Shown: positions 47,240 through 56,353 of the stretch, one piece after another | Numbering within the stretch: position 1 is the first letter of the stretch | Layout: each line of letters begins with the position of its first letter | NCBI RefSeq assembly: GCF_037976325.1 | Contig: NZ_CP150265.1 | Location: 2,103,501 to 2,167,500, forward strand | Direction: 5' to 3' | Origin: Paenibacillus sp. FSL K6-3182 | GTDB taxonomy: Bacteria; Bacillota; Bacilli; Paenibacillales; Paenibacillaceae | Length of the DNA: 64,000 nucleotides | Position numbers and translations under genes: made by a program | Notes under the pieces: generated by a model | What the model was told of the DNA's origin: nothing | Seen by the model: only the letters and a program-made list of their open reading frames with translations | Database searches by the model: none

Positions 47240-48565
47240 ATGTTTGTCGATAAAGCGAAGATATTTGTAAAAGGCGGCGACGGAGGCGATGGTATCGTTT
47301 CTTTTCGCCGTGAGAAGTATGTAGAACAAGGTGGTCCTGCAGGTGGCGACGGAGGCCGAGGCGGCGACTTGATCTTTCAAGTTGACGAGGGTCTGCGTAC
47401 ACTGATGGACTTCCGCTATCAGAAGCATTTCAAGGCTGATCGCGGCGAGCGCGGAAAAGTAAAAAGCATGCACGGAGCAGGCGCTGACGATACAATCGTA
47501 CGGATTCCGCCCGGCACAATAATCGTTGATGATGATACGCAAGAAATTATTGCGGATATGACTCGTCACGGTCAACAAATCGTTATTGCAAAAGGCGGAC
47601 GCGGCGGACGCGGCAACATTCGCTTCGCTACGCAAAACAATCCAGCTCCTTATATTTCGGAGAATGGTGAAGAAGGACAAGAGCGCTGGGTTGTTCTTGA
47701 GCTTAAAGTAATGGCAGATGTAGGCCTTGTTGGTTTCCCAAGCGTAGGCAAATCAACCCTGCTATCTGTCGTATCTGGCGCTAAGCCGAAAATTGGCGCT
47801 TATCACTTTACGACCATTACACCGAATCTAGGTGTCGTTGACGTTGGGGATAGCCGTAGCTTTGTAATGGCTGACTTGCCTGGTCTTATCGAAGGAGCGC
47901 ATGAAGGCGTTGGTCTTGGTCATGAGTTTCTTCGTCACGTAGAGCGGACGAGGGTTATCGTTCATGTTATCGACATGTCAGCGTCTGAAGGCCGCGATCC
48001 TTTTGATGATTGGGTGAAAATCAACGAGGAGCTTGTTCTCTATAATGAGAAGCTAGCAGATCGTCCGCAAATTATTGCTGCAAACAAAATGGACATGCCG
48101 GATTCTGAGGAGCAGCTTGAGTTGTTCAAGCAAAAGCTCGCAGAAGTTAGCGGTGAACGTCAATATGAAATTTTGCCAATCTCCTCGCTAACGAAAAAAG
48201 GCGTACAGGAGCTACTATATAAAGCAGCTGATATTCTTGATACGGTTTCAGAGGAAGTTGAAATCGCAGATGTGAAAGATGTTGCTGAGCGTAAAGTTTA
48301 TACGTACGAGAAGCGCGAAGAGACGACTTTCACCATCCATAAGGAAGATGAAGTGTTCGTTATTGTTAGTGCTGGCATTAGCAACTACATGAAACGGATG
48401 AATTTGACTTCCTATGATGCAGTTATGCGTTTTGCACGCACGATGCGCAAAATGGGTGTCGATGCAGAGCTTCGCAAGATGGGGGCAAAAGACGGCGATA
48501 TGGTTCAAATTGGCGACTTTGCTTTTGAATTCTTCGAGGGCAGCGACTATAATCCGAATGGCTAG
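47240..48565 (+). CDS. obg: GTPase Obg/CgtA
   Basis: A 441-residue essential GTPase in ribosome assembly and stress signalling. The glycine-rich Obg domain lies at about residues 1-158 ([16 protein letters not shown]). The G domain has G1 GFPSVGKST near 165 and [20 protein letters not shown], with NKMD as G4. The C-terminal OCT domain occupies about 345-430. In B. subtilis Obg is needed to activate Spo0A, and it lies beside spo0B there too. Confidence 0.98.
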   Translation: MFVDKAKIFVKGGDGGDGIVSFRREKYVEQGGPAGGDGGRGGDLIFQVDEGLRTLMDFRYQKHFKADRGERGKVKSMHGAGADDTIVRIPPGTIIVDDDTQEIIADMTRHGQQIVIAKGGRGGRGNIRFATQNNPAPYISENGEEGQERWVVLELKVMADVGLVGFPSVGKSTLLSVVSGAKPKIGAYHFTTITPNLGVVDVGDSRSFVMADLPGLIEGAHEGVGLGHEFLRHVERTRVIVHVIDMSASEGRDPFDDWVKINEELVLYNEKLADRPQIIAANKMDMPDSEEQLELFKQKLAEVSGERQYEILPISSLTKKGVQELLYKAADILDTVSEEVEIADVKDVAERKVYTYEKREETTFTIHKEDEVFVIVSAGISNYMKRMNLTSYDAVMRFARTMRKMGVDAELRKMGAKDGDMVQIGDFAFEFFEGSDYNPNG

Positions 48566-48589
48566 AGCATTCGCACATATTAAGAAATG

Positions 48590-48620
48590 AAGACGGCGAA
48601 AGCCGTCTTTTCTTGTTTTG
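48590..48620 (+). terminator. Terminator after obg
   Basis: AAGACGGC, GAAA tetraloop, GCCGTCTT, then TTCTTGTTTT. Confidence 0.88.
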
Positions 48621-48624
48621 CCTA

Positions 48625-48653
48625 TTGCCCCAAACTGTATATTTCGATATAAT
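48625..48653 (+). promoter_or_regulatory. Sigma-A promoter for pheB-hom-thrB-pheA
   Basis: TTGCCC at 48625-48630 and TATAAT at 48648-48653, spacer 17. Confidence 0.75.
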
Positions 48654-48696
48654 GTCCACTATAGGTGAACAATTGTCTTTTTGAGGAGGACGTATA

Positions 48697-49134
48697 GTGA
48701 CGAAACGCTATTATGTCGTTCGAGAGGATATTTTACCGGAAGCGATTATGAAGACGATACAAGTGAAGGAGATGCTTGGCCGAGGAGATGCGGCAACCGT
48801 ACATGAGGCGGTTGAACGTGTTGGACTTAGCCGAAGCGCTTTTTATAAGTATAAAGATGGTGTCTACGCGCTAAATGAGCTGGAACGAGAACGTATTGCG
48901 ACCATTTCTATGGATTTGGAGCATCGTTCAGGCGTACTCTCCAACGTACTTAGCATGGTGGCGAGCCAGGATGGCAATGTGCTGACGATGAATCAGTCCA
49001 TTCCGCTCCAAGGTTTCGCTAATGTCGTCATTTCGGTCGATATTTCGCAGCTTTCCGGAGAACTGTCATCGCTGGTTGAAATGCTTCGCAGTCAACCAGG
49101 CGTGCGTAAAGCTTCGGTCATCGGACAAGGATAA
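48697..49134 (+). CDS. pheB: ACT domain-containing protein PheB
   Basis: A 145-residue regulator-like protein: an N-terminal helix-turn-helix-like part (TVHEAVERVGLSRSAFYKYKDG, about 33-55) and a C-terminal ACT domain (about 68-143) of the amino-acid sensing type. It heads the threonine/phenylalanine operon. In B. subtilis pheB also follows obg and precedes pheA; its role is unproven. GTG start behind GAGGAGGACG. Confidence 0.9.
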   Translation: MTKRYYVVREDILPEAIMKTIQVKEMLGRGDAATVHEAVERVGLSRSAFYKYKDGVYALNELERERIATISMDLEHRSGVLSNVLSMVASQDGNVLTMNQSIPLQGFANVVISVDISQLSGELSSLVEMLRSQPGVRKASVIGQG

Positions 49135-49158
49135 CAGAATTGATAATGGAGGGTATAT

Positions 49159-50445
49159 ATGAAGCCGGTTAAAGTTGGATTATTAGGTCTTGGTACAGTT
49201 GGTACAGGTGTAGTTCGAATTGTTGAGGGACATCAGGATGATTTGGCTAGTCAGGTCGGTTCGCCGATCGTAATTGAAAAGGTGCTCGTTCAAGATAAAA
49301 GCAAATCGCGTAATATTGCAGTGGATGCAAGCAAGCTAACTGAGGATCCTTGGGAAGTCATCCGCCATCCTGAAATTGATGTTATCGTTGAGGTTATGGG
49401 TGGAATTGGGCTTACGAAAGAATATATACTAGAAGCGCTGTCCCTCGGCAAACATGTCGTAACGGCAAATAAAGATTTGATGGCAATGCACGGTCCAGAA
49501 ATATTGGCCAAAGCCAAAGAAAACCGCTGCGATGTTTTGTATGAAGCAAGCGTAGCCGGCGGTATTCCGATTATTCGTACACTTGTCGAAGGTTTCGCCT
49601 CCGACCGCATTAATAAAATTATGGGCATTGTGAACGGCACAACGAATTTTATTTTGACAAAGATGAGTCAAGAAGGCGCTTCGTATCTAGATGTGCTTAA
49701 AGAAGCGCAGGAGCTTGGTTATGCGGAGTCAGACCCGACATCAGATGTCGAAGGACTTGATGCAGCGCGCAAAATGACAATTCTCGCTACAATCGGATTC
49801 CGTGCCAATGTTGCGCTTGAGGATGTATCCGTTCAAGGCATTTCATCGGTATCCAAAGAAGATATTTTGTACGCGAAGCGTCTTGGCTATGAAGTGAAGC
49901 TGCTTGGTATCGCAGAGCGTCAGGATGATTTGATCAGCATCAGCGTTCAACCAACGATGGTGAAGCAATCGCATCCTATCGCATCGGTAAACGGCGTGTT
50001 TAACGCGGTTTATGTATATGGCGAAGCTGTTGGTGAAACGATGTTCTACGGCGCAGGCGCGGGTGAGCTTCCGACAGCTACGTCGATCGTATCCGATTTG
50101 GTTGCCGTTGTGAAAAACCTGAAGCTTGGTGTGAACGGCATGCAGGGAAGCCTTGCTTATAAAGAGAAGAAGCTCAAGACTGACGAGCAGATCTCATCTA
50201 AATATTTCATTTTGCTTAAAGTGGCAGATCGTGCCGGCGTTCTTGCACGCATAACGCAAGTGTTTGCTGACTTTGAGGTCAGCTTGGAGTCGGTATTGCA
50301 GCAGCCGACACCGTCTAATCCGGAAGCTGAGATCATCATCATCACTCATGACGCGAACAAAGCAGCTATCCAGAAGGTGCTTGCTAAGTTTGACTCGCTG
50401 GATGTCGTTCATAAAGTGAAAAGCGTCTATCGCGTAGAAGGATAA
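49159..50445 (+). CDS. hom: Homoserine dehydrogenase
   Basis: Reduces aspartate semialdehyde to homoserine for threonine and methionine. The 428 residues have the NAD(P) fold VGLLGLGTVGTGVV at the N-terminus. The catalytic domain carries GIVNGTTNFILTKM and EAQELGYAESDPTSDVEGLDAA. A C-terminal ACT domain (about 350-425) is likely to bind threonine as feedback inhibitor. It is 24 bases from pheB and 5 from thrB. Confidence 0.97.
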   Translation: MKPVKVGLLGLGTVGTGVVRIVEGHQDDLASQVGSPIVIEKVLVQDKSKSRNIAVDASKLTEDPWEVIRHPEIDVIVEVMGGIGLTKEYILEALSLGKHVVTANKDLMAMHGPEILAKAKENRCDVLYEASVAGGIPIIRTLVEGFASDRINKIMGIVNGTTNFILTKMSQEGASYLDVLKEAQELGYAESDPTSDVEGLDAARKMTILATIGFRANVALEDVSVQGISSVSKEDILYAKRLGYEVKLLGIAERQDDLISISVQPTMVKQSHPIASVNGVFNAVYVYGEAVGETMFYGAGAGELPTATSIVSDLVAVVKNLKLGVNGMQGSLAYKEKKLKTDEQISSKYFILLKVADRAGVLARITQVFADFEVSLESVLQQPTPSNPEAEIIIITHDANKAAIQKVLAKFDSLDVVHKVKSVYRVEG

Positions 50446-50450
50446 ATCTT

Positions 50451-51446
50451 ATGAACAATCGCAGAGTAATCGTAAAAATACCAGCAAGTACAGCAAATCT
50501 CGGACCAGGATTTGATACGCTTGGGATGGCTCTTTCGCTATACGCATGGATTGAAATGAGCATCTCTGAACGAACAGAATTCCAGTTTTACGGCGATCAA
50601 ATGAATGGATTGCCAAAGGACAAAACGAATTTAATTTATAAGGTTGCGCAGCTTGTGTTCAAAGAAGCAGGCGTATCCGTGCCAGAACTCTCGATTTCAA
50701 TGCACAGCGATATACCGCTCACTCGCGGACTAGGCAGCAGCGCGTCAGCAATCGTAGGCGCTCTGGTTGCTGCGAACGCATTGATTGGCAGTCCGCTCAC
50801 GGATGATAAGCTGTTCCAAATGGCAACAGCGCTGGAAGGCCATCCGGACAATGTTGGCGCTTCACTATACGGCGGCATTGTCGTCTCGGCTTGGGATGGG
50901 GAGCGAGCAGATTATGTAAGAATTGAGCCGCATCATAAGCTGAAGACGCTTGTCGCGATTCCAGCCTTTCAGCTGTCGACGGAGAAGGCGCGTCATGCGC
51001 TTCCGTCTACAATCAGTATGGCTGACGCCATATTTAACGTCAGCCGCAGCTCTTTGCTCGTCGCAGCGCTTGCTGGCGGCGAGCTAGGTATGATTCGCCA
51101 TGCGATGAAGGATCGGCTGCACCAGCCTTACCGTGCAGCCCTGATTCCCGGCATGGCAACTATACTGGAGCACGCAGTAGAGCACGGCGCGCTTGGTGCT
51201 GCGCTAAGCGGAGCAGGGCCGACGCTGATTGCATTTGTTGAGGATACGGAAGCCGGTGCTGCACACAGCTCGGGCGAATCCATGCTTGAAACATTTCTGC
51301 TTGATACGCTAAAGCAGGAGGGCATTGAAGCGAATACGCTATGGCTGTCGCCAAGCGCTCAAGGTCCTCAAATTACGATAGAGGAAATTTCTTCGCAGCC
51401 TGCGATTCCTCTTCCGGATCGAATTAAAGGAGATATGAAGCGATGA
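50451..51446 (+). CDS. thrB: Homoserine kinase
   Basis: A 331-residue GHMP kinase that phosphorylates homoserine. Motifs: PASTANLGPGFDTLGMALS, the ATP loop PLTRGLGSSASAIVGALVA near residue 90, and GALGAALSGAGPTLIAF. thrC is not next to it. It overlaps pheA by four bases. The C-terminal 30 residues extend past the usual end and are Ser/Pro-rich. Confidence 0.97.
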   Translation: MNNRRVIVKIPASTANLGPGFDTLGMALSLYAWIEMSISERTEFQFYGDQMNGLPKDKTNLIYKVAQLVFKEAGVSVPELSISMHSDIPLTRGLGSSASAIVGALVAANALIGSPLTDDKLFQMATALEGHPDNVGASLYGGIVVSAWDGERADYVRIEPHHKLKTLVAIPAFQLSTEKARHALPSTISMADAIFNVSRSSLLVAALAGGELGMIRHAMKDRLHQPYRAALIPGMATILEHAVEHGALGAALSGAGPTLIAFVEDTEAGAAHSSGESMLETFLLDTLKQEGIEANTLWLSPSAQGPQITIEEISSQPAIPLPDRIKGDMKR

Positions 51447-52312
51447 AGACGATAGCGGTTTTACCTGCTGGCTCCGTATCGGATGAGGCAGCAAGACATT
51501 TATTCCGCGGTGAAGAAATAAACTGGAAGCATCATCGGCTAATATCCGATGTGTTCCTGTCTACTGTCAAGGGAATAAGTGATTACAGCATCATTCCAAT
51601 CGAGAATACGATTGAGGGTTCTGTTAGCCTTCATATGGATTGGCTTGTACATGAGGTTGATATTCCGATTCAAGCGGAGTGGGTTTATCCCTCCATTCAA
51701 AATTTGATCGGCCGGCAATCTGAGCTGTTAAACGATAATGGGGAAATGGACTACTCACGTATTACTAAAGTGATCAGCCATCCTGTAGCGATCGCACAGT
51801 GCTTGCAATTTCTGCGTACACATCTTCCGCATGCGGTTACAGAACATGTCAGCAGTACAGCTGAGGGCGTTAGAATCGTTCAAAACAATCCGAATGCCGG
51901 TTTGGCAGCTATTGGCACGATGACAGCTGCTGCGAACGAGAAGCTTGATGTTCTCGCAAGTGAGATTACAGATCATGATAATAATTACACTCGGTTTTTG
52001 CTGGTCGGATCAGAGCCATATACCGATCGTAAATCCGATAAAATAAAAACGAGCATCTTAATTACATTGCCAGAGGATTACCCGGGAGCGCTCCACCAGG
52101 TTCTTTCTGCTTTTGCATGGCGCAAAATCAACTTGACCCGAATTGAATCGCGCCCGACGAAGAAGAAGCTCGGCAATTATTATTTCTTCATCGACATTGA
52201 TATGGCTCTTGATACCGTTTTGCTACCTTCAGCCATTCAAGAAATTGAAGCAATCGGATGTCAGGTTCGCGTATTAGGAAGCTATCCAAGCTTTATTGAA
52301 TTCAAGAAATAA
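51443..52312 (+). CDS. pheA: Prephenate dehydratase
   Basis: Converts prephenate to phenylpyruvate. The 289 residues have IIPIENTIEGSVSLHMD near residue 50 and the catalytic NNYTRFLLVG near residue 180 (Thr-Arg-Phe). A C-terminal regulatory ACT domain carries IESRPTKKKLGNYYFFID, which binds phenylalanine. It ends the hom-thrB-pheA run. Confidence 0.97.
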   Translation: MKTIAVLPAGSVSDEAARHLFRGEEINWKHHRLISDVFLSTVKGISDYSIIPIENTIEGSVSLHMDWLVHEVDIPIQAEWVYPSIQNLIGRQSELLNDNGEMDYSRITKVISHPVAIAQCLQFLRTHLPHAVTEHVSSTAEGVRIVQNNPNAGLAAIGTMTAAANEKLDVLASEITDHDNNYTRFLLVGSEPYTDRKSDKIKTSILITLPEDYPGALHQVLSAFAWRKINLTRIESRPTKKKLGNYYFFIDIDMALDTVLLPSAIQEIEAIGCQVRVLGSYPSFIEFKK

Positions 52313-52361
52313 GCATAGCTGGTTGTGCGCTACATCTTAGGTTTAATCGATATTGTAATAG

Positions 52362-52400
52362 AAAGCCGAGTTCACTCTGTTGGGTGAACTCGGCTTTTTA
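52362..52400 (+). terminator. Terminator after pheA
   Basis: AAAGCCGAGTTCAC pairs with GTGAACTCGGCTTT, followed by TTTACTATTTTTTTT. Confidence 0.92.
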
Positions 52401-52423
52401 CTATTTTTTTTGTGAAAGTGGAG

Positions 52424-52450
52424 ACACCTGCCCATATTCTGCATAGGATG
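52424..52450 (+). promoter_or_regulatory. Possible sigma-K-like promoter before the safA-like gene
   Basis: AC at 52424-52425, 16 bases, then CATAGGATG resembles AC-N16/17-CATANNNTA with one mismatch. Coat genes are commonly sigma-E or sigma-K controlled. Weak visual match. Confidence 0.25.
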
Positions 52451-52515
52451 TAAGGATTGATAATAGGCATTAGCAGTGCCTGGTTATTCAGAACGTGACA
52501 GGAGGTTAACAACGA

Positions 52516-54846
52516 GTGAAAATCCATATTGTGAAGAAGGGCGAGTCGTTATACTTTATCGGCCAAAAGTATAATGTTTCGCTCGAAGAGCTTTTGAAGC
52601 TGAACCCGGGTATTACGAATCCGGACGCCATTGATGTTGGCATGAAGCTGAAAATTCCTTCAAGCATCGCGGGCGGCGCAGGAGGCGGAATGGACATCAT
52701 GCATCAGCATATTGTGAAACAAGGTGATACCCTTTGGAAGCTCTCGAAAGCTTGGGGCGTGCCGCTCGCGGATATGATTAAAGCGAATCCGCAGCTCAAA
52801 AATCCGAATGTATTGCTTACTGGTGAAGTTGTGAATATCCCTAAAGTAGGCGAAACCATGACTGAAGGAACTGGTGGCCAAGGTACTGGAGGTACTGGAC
52901 AACAAGCTGGGCAGAGCGTGGCACAAAACACGGGAGGTCATCACGCCCTTCACCCAAGCTCAATCATGCAAGGGGTACAGGGCTGGGTCGGAAAGCTTTC
53001 TACAGCGCCTATTATTGGAAAAACACCTACAGCTCCAATTGCAGGCAAGACGCCAACTGCGCCTATTGCACCAGCACCAGTAGCCCCTGCTCCTGAAACG
53101 CCTGTTGCACCTGTTCAAGAGAAAAAACCAACAGCACCTATTGTGAAGCCAGTAGAACCAGCTCCTCTTCCTGCCCCTAAGGCGGCAGCAGTTGAGCCAG
53201 CCAAAAAGGCACTGCCAATCGAAAAGCCTGTTGAGAAAAAGCTAAAACCGATTCATTCCGAATACAAGCCAAATGTTGATTTATTCAAGCAATATGGCAT
53301 CCCAGCAACCGAAGCATTATCCTTGTATGATTTGCCAAAAGCACCTGAAGCAATCTCGCCAGCTGCACAACAGCCTACTTACGGAGGATATGGGCATCAT
53401 CAGCCAATGATGACTATGCCTGCTCAGATGGGATATGGTTATGGGCAACCGATGACCATGCCAATTCAGTCGGGGTATGGATTTGGTCAACCAATGACCA
53501 TGCCTGCTCACATGGAACATGGCTACGGTTACGGAGATTGGCATCAACCTGTGCCATTCGGAAGTACGGTAAGCCCAATGCATGAAGGCAACGAGGCGCC
53601 ATTTGAGTGTCCGCCGGGGATGGTATTTGTCGGCAGTTACCCATCTCCATCCAGCATGCCAATGGGCGTTGGCCCTGAATGGGGTTATGGTTATCCCATG
53701 ATAAATCCACTCCAGCATGGCATGCAGGAAAGTGGTCAAATGGTAGCCGGAACTTCTGCTTTCCCGAACCAAAGCATGGTATCGCCGCTGGCAACACAGC
53801 CGAACCAAGGCATGGTATCGCCGCTGGCAACACAGCCGAACCAAGGCATGGTATCACCACTGGCAACACAGCCAAACCAAGGCATGGTATCGCCGCTGGC
53901 AACACAGCCGAACCAAGGCATGGTATCGCCGCTGGCAACACAGCCGAACCAAGGCATGGTATCGCCGCTGGCAACAAAGCCGAATAAAGGTAAGGTGTCC
54001 CCTCAAGCGACACAGCCAAACCAAGGCAGTGTATCACCGCTGGCGACACAGCCGAACCAAGGCAGTGTATCACCGCTGGCGACACAGCCGAACCAAGGCG
54101 CGGTATCGCCATTTGCGACGCAACCAAACCAAGGCGCGGTATCGCCATTTGCGGCACAGCCGAACCAAGGTGCGGTATCGCCATTTGCGACACAGCCGAA
54201 CCAAGGCGCAGTATCGACATTTGCGACACAGCCAAACCAAGGTGCAGTATCGCCGTTTGCAACACAGCCAAACCAAGGCATGGTATCGCCATTTGCAACA
54301 CAGCCGAACCAAGGCATGGTATCGCCGTTTGCAACGCAGCCAAACCAAGGCATGGTATCGCCGTTTGCAACACAGCCGAACCAAGGCATGGTATCGCCGT
54401 TTGCATCGCAGCCGAACCAAGGCATGGTATCGCCGTTTGCAACACAGCCGAACCAAGGGATGGCTTTCCCATCGAGCATGCAGCCTGAGTATGGTTATGG
54501 CTCCGGCTATGGTCATGGCGGGCATGGGAATGTAATGCCGGTTCAAGTGCAAAATGATGGCGGCTATGGTTATCCTGTAGCTGGTTTCTCCCCATACTCA
54601 CAGCCGTTTCCATCTAATCAAGGCTGGCCTCAAACAGCCGGTGTAGGCAATATGAATCAAGACGATTGCGGCTGCAAGGGAAATCGTTCTGATCAAAACA
54701 CCGCAAAGGCGGCTGACGTACAAATTGAAAAACCAGTAAAGATAGTTGTACCAAAGAAATCGAACAAGAAAGCAGTTATTCGAACAGTTTCCACACGGCC
54801 TAATAAACCGAAAAAACGTGGAAATCAGCCTTGGATCAATCGTTAA
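52516..54846 (+). CDS. safA: SafA-like LysM spore coat protein with 12-residue tandem repeats
   Basis: A 776-residue protein. Two LysM domains lie at residues about 2-51 (HIVKKGESLYFIGQKYNVS) and 58-108 (HIVKQGDTLWKLSKAWGVP). A Pro/Ala-rich linker with three TAPI-G-KTP-like repeats spans about 150-250. A Gly/Tyr/Met/Gln-rich segment follows (GYGYGQPMTMP). Then come 19 units of xxVSPxATQPNQ (residues 420-647), a Gly/Tyr region with DDCGCKG and a basic tail. N-terminal LysM plus low-complexity tail is the SafA/ExsA layout; SafA is recruited by SpoVID and organises the inner coat. The start is GTG 52516 behind AGGAGG. Naming rests on domain order and sporulation context. Confidence 0.8.
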   Translation: MKIHIVKKGESLYFIGQKYNVSLEELLKLNPGITNPDAIDVGMKLKIPSSIAGGAGGGMDIMHQHIVKQGDTLWKLSKAWGVPLADMIKANPQLKNPNVLLTGEVVNIPKVGETMTEGTGGQGTGGTGQQAGQSVAQNTGGHHALHPSSIMQGVQGWVGKLSTAPIIGKTPTAPIAGKTPTAPIAPAPVAPAPETPVAPVQEKKPTAPIVKPVEPAPLPAPKAAAVEPAKKALPIEKPVEKKLKPIHSEYKPNVDLFKQYGIPATEALSLYDLPKAPEAISPAAQQPTYGGYGHHQPMMTMPAQMGYGYGQPMTMPIQSGYGFGQPMTMPAHMEHGYGYGDWHQPVPFGSTVSPMHEGNEAPFECPPGMVFVGSYPSPSSMPMGVGPEWGYGYPMINPLQHGMQESGQMVAGTSAFPNQSMVSPLATQPNQGMVSPLATQPNQGMVSPLATQPNQGMVSPLATQPNQGMVSPLATQPNQGMVSPLATKPNKGKVSPQATQPNQGSVSPLATQPNQGSVSPLATQPNQGAVSPFATQPNQGAVSPFAAQPNQGAVSPFATQPNQGAVSTFATQPNQGAVSPFATQPNQGMVSPFATQPNQGMVSPFATQPNQGMVSPFATQPNQGMVSPFASQPNQGMVSPFATQPNQGMAFPSSMQPEYGYGSGYGHGGHGNVMPVQVQNDGGYGYPVAGFSPYSQPFPSNQGWPQTAGVGNMNQDDCGCKGNRSDQNTAKAADVQIEKPVKIVVPKKSNKKAVIRTVSTRPNKPKKRGNQPWINR
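53773..54456 (+). repeat. Coding minisatellite: 19 x 36 bp
   Basis: Nineteen in-frame 36-bp units, each encoding a version of GMVSPLATQPNQ. Three blocks are visible: units 1-6 (mostly GMVSPLA), units 7-9 (GKVSPQA, then GSVSPLA), and units 10-19 (GAVSPFA then GMVSPFA). Neighbouring units differ mainly at third positions, which points to local duplication. Confidence 0.97.
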
Positions 54847-54857
54847 ATAAATACATG

Positions 54858-54894
54858 CTGCCCCAAAGGTCTACTATCCTTTGGGGCTTTCTTT
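54858..54894 (+). terminator. Terminator after the safA-like gene
   Basis: GCCCCAAAGG pairs with CCTTTGGGGC, then TTTCTTTATT. Confidence 0.9.
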
Positions 54895-55040
54895 ATTATG
54901 AATACATAATGTTAGTCTTTTTTTGAAAAACAAGTATAGGACAAGCAGCTTAAACTATGGATTCTTACAAATAAATCGTTTTGAATATTTATGTAATTAT
55001 GGCGCATACTATCAAAAAATATAAAGAAGGGGTCTTCCCT

Positions 55041-55688
55041 ATGATGGAATTCAGCCTTTGGAAAAACTTAAAGAAACGTTTAAAGAGAAAGCGGCGTCCC
55101 GTTTGGATGTTAGGCGTTATTATGTTTTGCTTGCTAGCAGGTTGGCTCTTTATCGCTAATAAAAATGTTGTCACAGCTGCACCCAAGCCATCAGCGAATC
55201 AAACGAGCGTTATTCAAGAGCTTGAGAAGCTTGATGGAGCGCTATCTGCAAAGCTGCGCCTCGTATATGTGTGCGGCGAAGAATCGAAGCTTCTGGGTCA
55301 ATTGATGAGTAAAGAGATTGTTCAGCTAGTGCTTGCACATCCGGAGTGGAAGGTCATGTTGAATCAAGAACAGGGCACCGTTCAGTTTGAAGAGCGTATT
55401 GAGGATTTGTCCGAGCATTGTAAAGCGAATGCGTATATGGGCGTCGACAAGAAAGGGAATCTTACCCTTTATGACGGTGCTCCAAAAAAAGAAAAGGTTG
55501 TTCGAACCTTTTTCCAGCTGGACGTTCGCTATATGGAGAGCAGTTTGCCGCAGGATAAGCTGGACCAGCTTACCAAAGGGATTCGGATAACCGACATGGA
55601 AGAATATAATAGTGTTCTATCCACCTATAGCGACTATGCTATTGAGCAAAATCAGAAAGTTATGAACCCGGCTTATCAGCAAGAGTAA
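55041..55688 (+). CDS. bofC: BofC-like intercompartmental signalling factor
   Basis: A 215-residue exported or membrane-anchored protein: a strongly basic start (KNLKKRLKRKRRP), one hydrophobic segment (about 22-40) and an outer domain with two halves as in BofC. The position before the ruv genes matches B. subtilis, where BofC in the forespore restrains the SpoIVB protease and so times sigma-K. The start is ATG 55041 behind AAGAAGGGG; an in-frame ATG 60 bases upstream has no site. Partner genes spoIVFA/FB are in this window; spoIVB is not. Confidence 0.85.
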   Translation: MMEFSLWKNLKKRLKRKRRPVWMLGVIMFCLLAGWLFIANKNVVTAAPKPSANQTSVIQELEKLDGALSAKLRLVYVCGEESKLLGQLMSKEIVQLVLAHPEWKVMLNQEQGTVQFEERIEDLSEHCKANAYMGVDKKGNLTLYDGAPKKEKVVRTFFQLDVRYMESSLPQDKLDQLTKGIRITDMEEYNSVLSTYSDYAIEQNQKVMNPAYQQE

Positions 55689-55693
55689 GTGAC

Positions 55694-55732
55694 AAAGGAG
55701 ATCGCACATCATCGTGCGGTCTCCTTTCTTTA
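55694..55732 (+). terminator. Terminator after bofC
   Basis: AAAGGAGATCGCAC and GTGCGGTCTCCTTT with a 6-base loop, then CTTTATG. Confidence 0.85.
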
Positions 55733-55781
55733 TGTCTAAAGGCCGAAATATCAAACGCGCGTTCTCATTCACGCCATCTTT

Positions 55782-55790
55782 TGCTATAAT
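55782..55790 (+). promoter_or_regulatory. Extended -10 promoter for the ruvCAB run
   Basis: TGC followed by TATAAT (55785-55790); no clear -35. The ruvC start is 60 bases downstream. Confidence 0.5.
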
Positions 55791-55849
55791 GGATGAAGCA
55801 ACTTTCAGTGAGTATGTGGAGAAAGCAGTTATTTTGAGGAGATGACCGT

Positions 55850-56353
55850 TTGCGCGTTCTTGGAATTGACCCTGGTTATGCGATCGTTGGATTTGGTTTC
55901 ATAGATAAGATCGGACACAAGCTTACGCCCGTGCAATACGGTGCGATTCAGACGGAAGCTCATACGCCTTCAGAGCAGCGTTTGCTGCAAGTTTACGAGT
56001 CTGCGGGCGCTTTAATGGATAAATATAAGCCGGATACTGTGGGCATAGAGAAACTATTTTTTAATCGAAACGTGACGACGGCTTTTGATGTGGCGCAGGC
56101 TAGGGGCGCTATTATTTTGGCTGCTGCGCAGCGCGGATTGCCTATTGGCGAATATACGCCGCTTCAAGTAAAGCAGGCGGTTGTTGGTTATGGCAAAGCG
56201 GAGAAGAAACAAGTGCAAGAAATGGTTAAGGTTTTTTTGAAGCTTTCGGCAGTGCCGAAGCCCGATGATGTTGCCGATGCGCTCGCTGTTGCGATCTGTC
56301 ATGCGCACTCGGTCGTACTCAATCAGAAAATAAATGAGGTGAAACGTTCATGA
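55850..56353 (+). CDS. ruvC: Holliday junction endonuclease RuvC
   Basis: A 167-residue resolvase. Catalytic Asp7 is in LGIDPG, the second acidic residue in VGIEKLFFNRN near residue 68, and the last pair in DDVADALAVA near 142-147. TTG start at 55850 behind GAGGAGATG. Overlaps ruvA by four bases. B. subtilis lacks ruvC and resolves with RecU, so this is a difference from the model species. Confidence 0.96.
   Translation: MRVLGIDPGYAIVGFGFIDKIGHKLTPVQYGAIQTEAHTPSEQRLLQVYESAGALMDKYKPDTVGIEKLFFNRNVTTAFDVAQARGAIILAAAQRGLPIGEYTPLQVKQAVVGYGKAEKKQVQEMVKVFLKLSAVPKPDDVADALAVAICHAHSVVLNQKINEVKRS

Noticed and set aside
53773..54456. CRISPR-like periodic repeat
   Set aside because: Units are contiguous with no unique spacers, and the period is in frame with a protein.
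53414..54613. Long minus-strand open frame (399 codons) and other open frames across the safA-like repeats
   Set aside because: They are produced by the 36-bp repeat, which leaves several frames open. No ribosome binding site, and the + frame has LysM domains and a good start.
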